Notes under the pieces: model-generated
What the model saw: the letters and a program-made list of their open reading frames with translations, nothing else
Told to the model about the DNA's origin: nothing
The model's database searches: none
Shown here: one piece after another, positions 63,867-64,000 of the stretch
Numbering within the stretch: position 1 is the first letter of the stretch
Layout of the letters: each line of letters starts with the position of its first letter
Translations under genes and position numbers: made by a program
Assembly (NCBI RefSeq): GCF_037949285.1
Contig: NZ_CP149926.1
Location: forward strand, 1,343,501 to 1,407,500
From: Thioclava sp. GXIMD4216
GTDB taxonomy: Bacteria; Pseudomonadota; Alphaproteobacteria; Rhodobacterales; Rhodobacteraceae
DNA: 64,000 nucleotides
Reading direction: 5' to 3'

Positions 63867-64000
63867 TTAGCGCTTCGAGAACTGGAACGAACGGCGTGCT
63901 TTGCGCTTACCGAATTTCTTACGTTCAACAACACGCGAGTCGCGGGTCAGGAAGCCGGCAGCTTTCAGAGCCGGACGCAGTGCCGGTTCGTAGACTTGCA
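63867..64000 (-). CDS. rpsI: 30S ribosomal protein S9 (3' part, cut by the window edge)
   Basis: The last 43 codons are visible and translate to a C terminus with [19 protein letters not shown], then [19 protein letters not shown]. This is the S9 signature tail whose final lysine-arginine reaches the ribosomal P site. The 5' part and probably rplM lie beyond the window. Confidence 0.95.
   Translation of the reverse strand, partial: QVYEPALRPALKAAGFLTRDSRVVERKKFGKRKARRSFQFSKR

Noticed and set aside
63483..63870. Short plus-strand frames between rne and rpsI
   Set aside because: They cross a terminator and promoter-like DNA, lack ribosome-binding sites and have no recognisable product.
1..64000. 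CRISPR arrays, insertion sequences, integrases, prophage or defence islands
   Set aside because: No regularly spaced direct repeats, no transposase or phage motifs and no composition break beyond short AT-rich promoters were found.

Overview
The window is an ordinary-looking stretch of chromosome from a GC-rich alphaproteobacterium, most likely Rhodobacterales (Rhodobacter, Paracoccus, Thioclava or Roseobacter type). This is inferred from CobS/CobT-type aerobic cobaltochelatase, a VPLPA-CTERM protein, heterotetrameric sarcosine oxidase, CcmI, a PurS/PurQ pair, Hint-domain and DUF952/DUF1289/DUF7218 proteins, and an RNase E with a long charged insert inside its S1 domain. I saw no insertion sequence, prophage, integrase, tRNA, rRNA operon or CRISPR array. 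Gene density is high and many genes overlap by 1 to 10 bases.

Layout. 1-6000: aminopeptidase P, cobT and cobS on the minus strand, with a flavin reductase and a small lipoprotein between cobT and cobS. 6200-8072: DUF808 membrane protein, a VOC protein and a GyrI-like protein. 8184-13710 (minus): a Tat-exported OpgG/OpgD glucan protein; a YeiH-type exporter followed by a LysR regulator; then DUF952, pyrD and arsC-like genes. 13859-17279 (plus): periplasmic 5'-nucleotidase, glycerate kinase, OsmC. 17376-22233: VPLPA-CTERM protein, prfC with a translationally coupled small gene, a TbpB-like lipoprotein, DUF7218 and a Hint protein. 22382-26598: a degenerate SDR, an orphan FbpC-like ATPase, then ccmI-ruvX-DUF1289. 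26871-32277: the soxBDAG operon, with a 53-residue membrane peptide between soxB and soxD. 32433-37987: cytochrome b561, a second flavin reductase, sodB, a host-attachment (eRF1-like) protein, rarD, a LOG protein and a LysM protein. 38047-43703: an ATM1-type exporter, then YfgM-like, bamB and der. 43760-48050 (minus): a TspO-like protein, a 64-residue protein, serS, a SqrR/BigR-like regulator, a retropepsin-like protease and MarC. 48290-50986: tatABC and a DUF815 ATPase. 51007-54613 (minus): a 52-residue membrane protein, homocysteine methyltransferase and an MprF-like protein. 54883-60441: purC, purS, purQ, a DctB/DctD-like two-component system and an NTF2-like protein. 60591-64000 (minus): rne, a 567-base leader, and the 3' end of rpsI.

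Functional themes are one-carbon and methylated-amine metabolism (sarcosine oxidase, homocysteine methyltransferase, cobalamin cobalt insertion), purine and pyrimidine synthesis, envelope assembly (Tat, BamB, YfgM, OpgG, MprF) and redox or sulfur stress (SodB, OsmC, cytochrome b561, SqrR-like regulator).

The strongest points for a second look are: an NtrC/DctD-family regulator that lacks the sigma-54 GAFTGA loop and has a rearranged Walker B motif; an ArsR regulator with the two-cysteine spacing of persulfide sensors; a perfect 8-bp hairpin against the yeiH start codon; and the structured spacer plus tiny membrane protein inside the sarcosine oxidase operon. No wholly new multi-gene system could be demonstrated from sequence alone.
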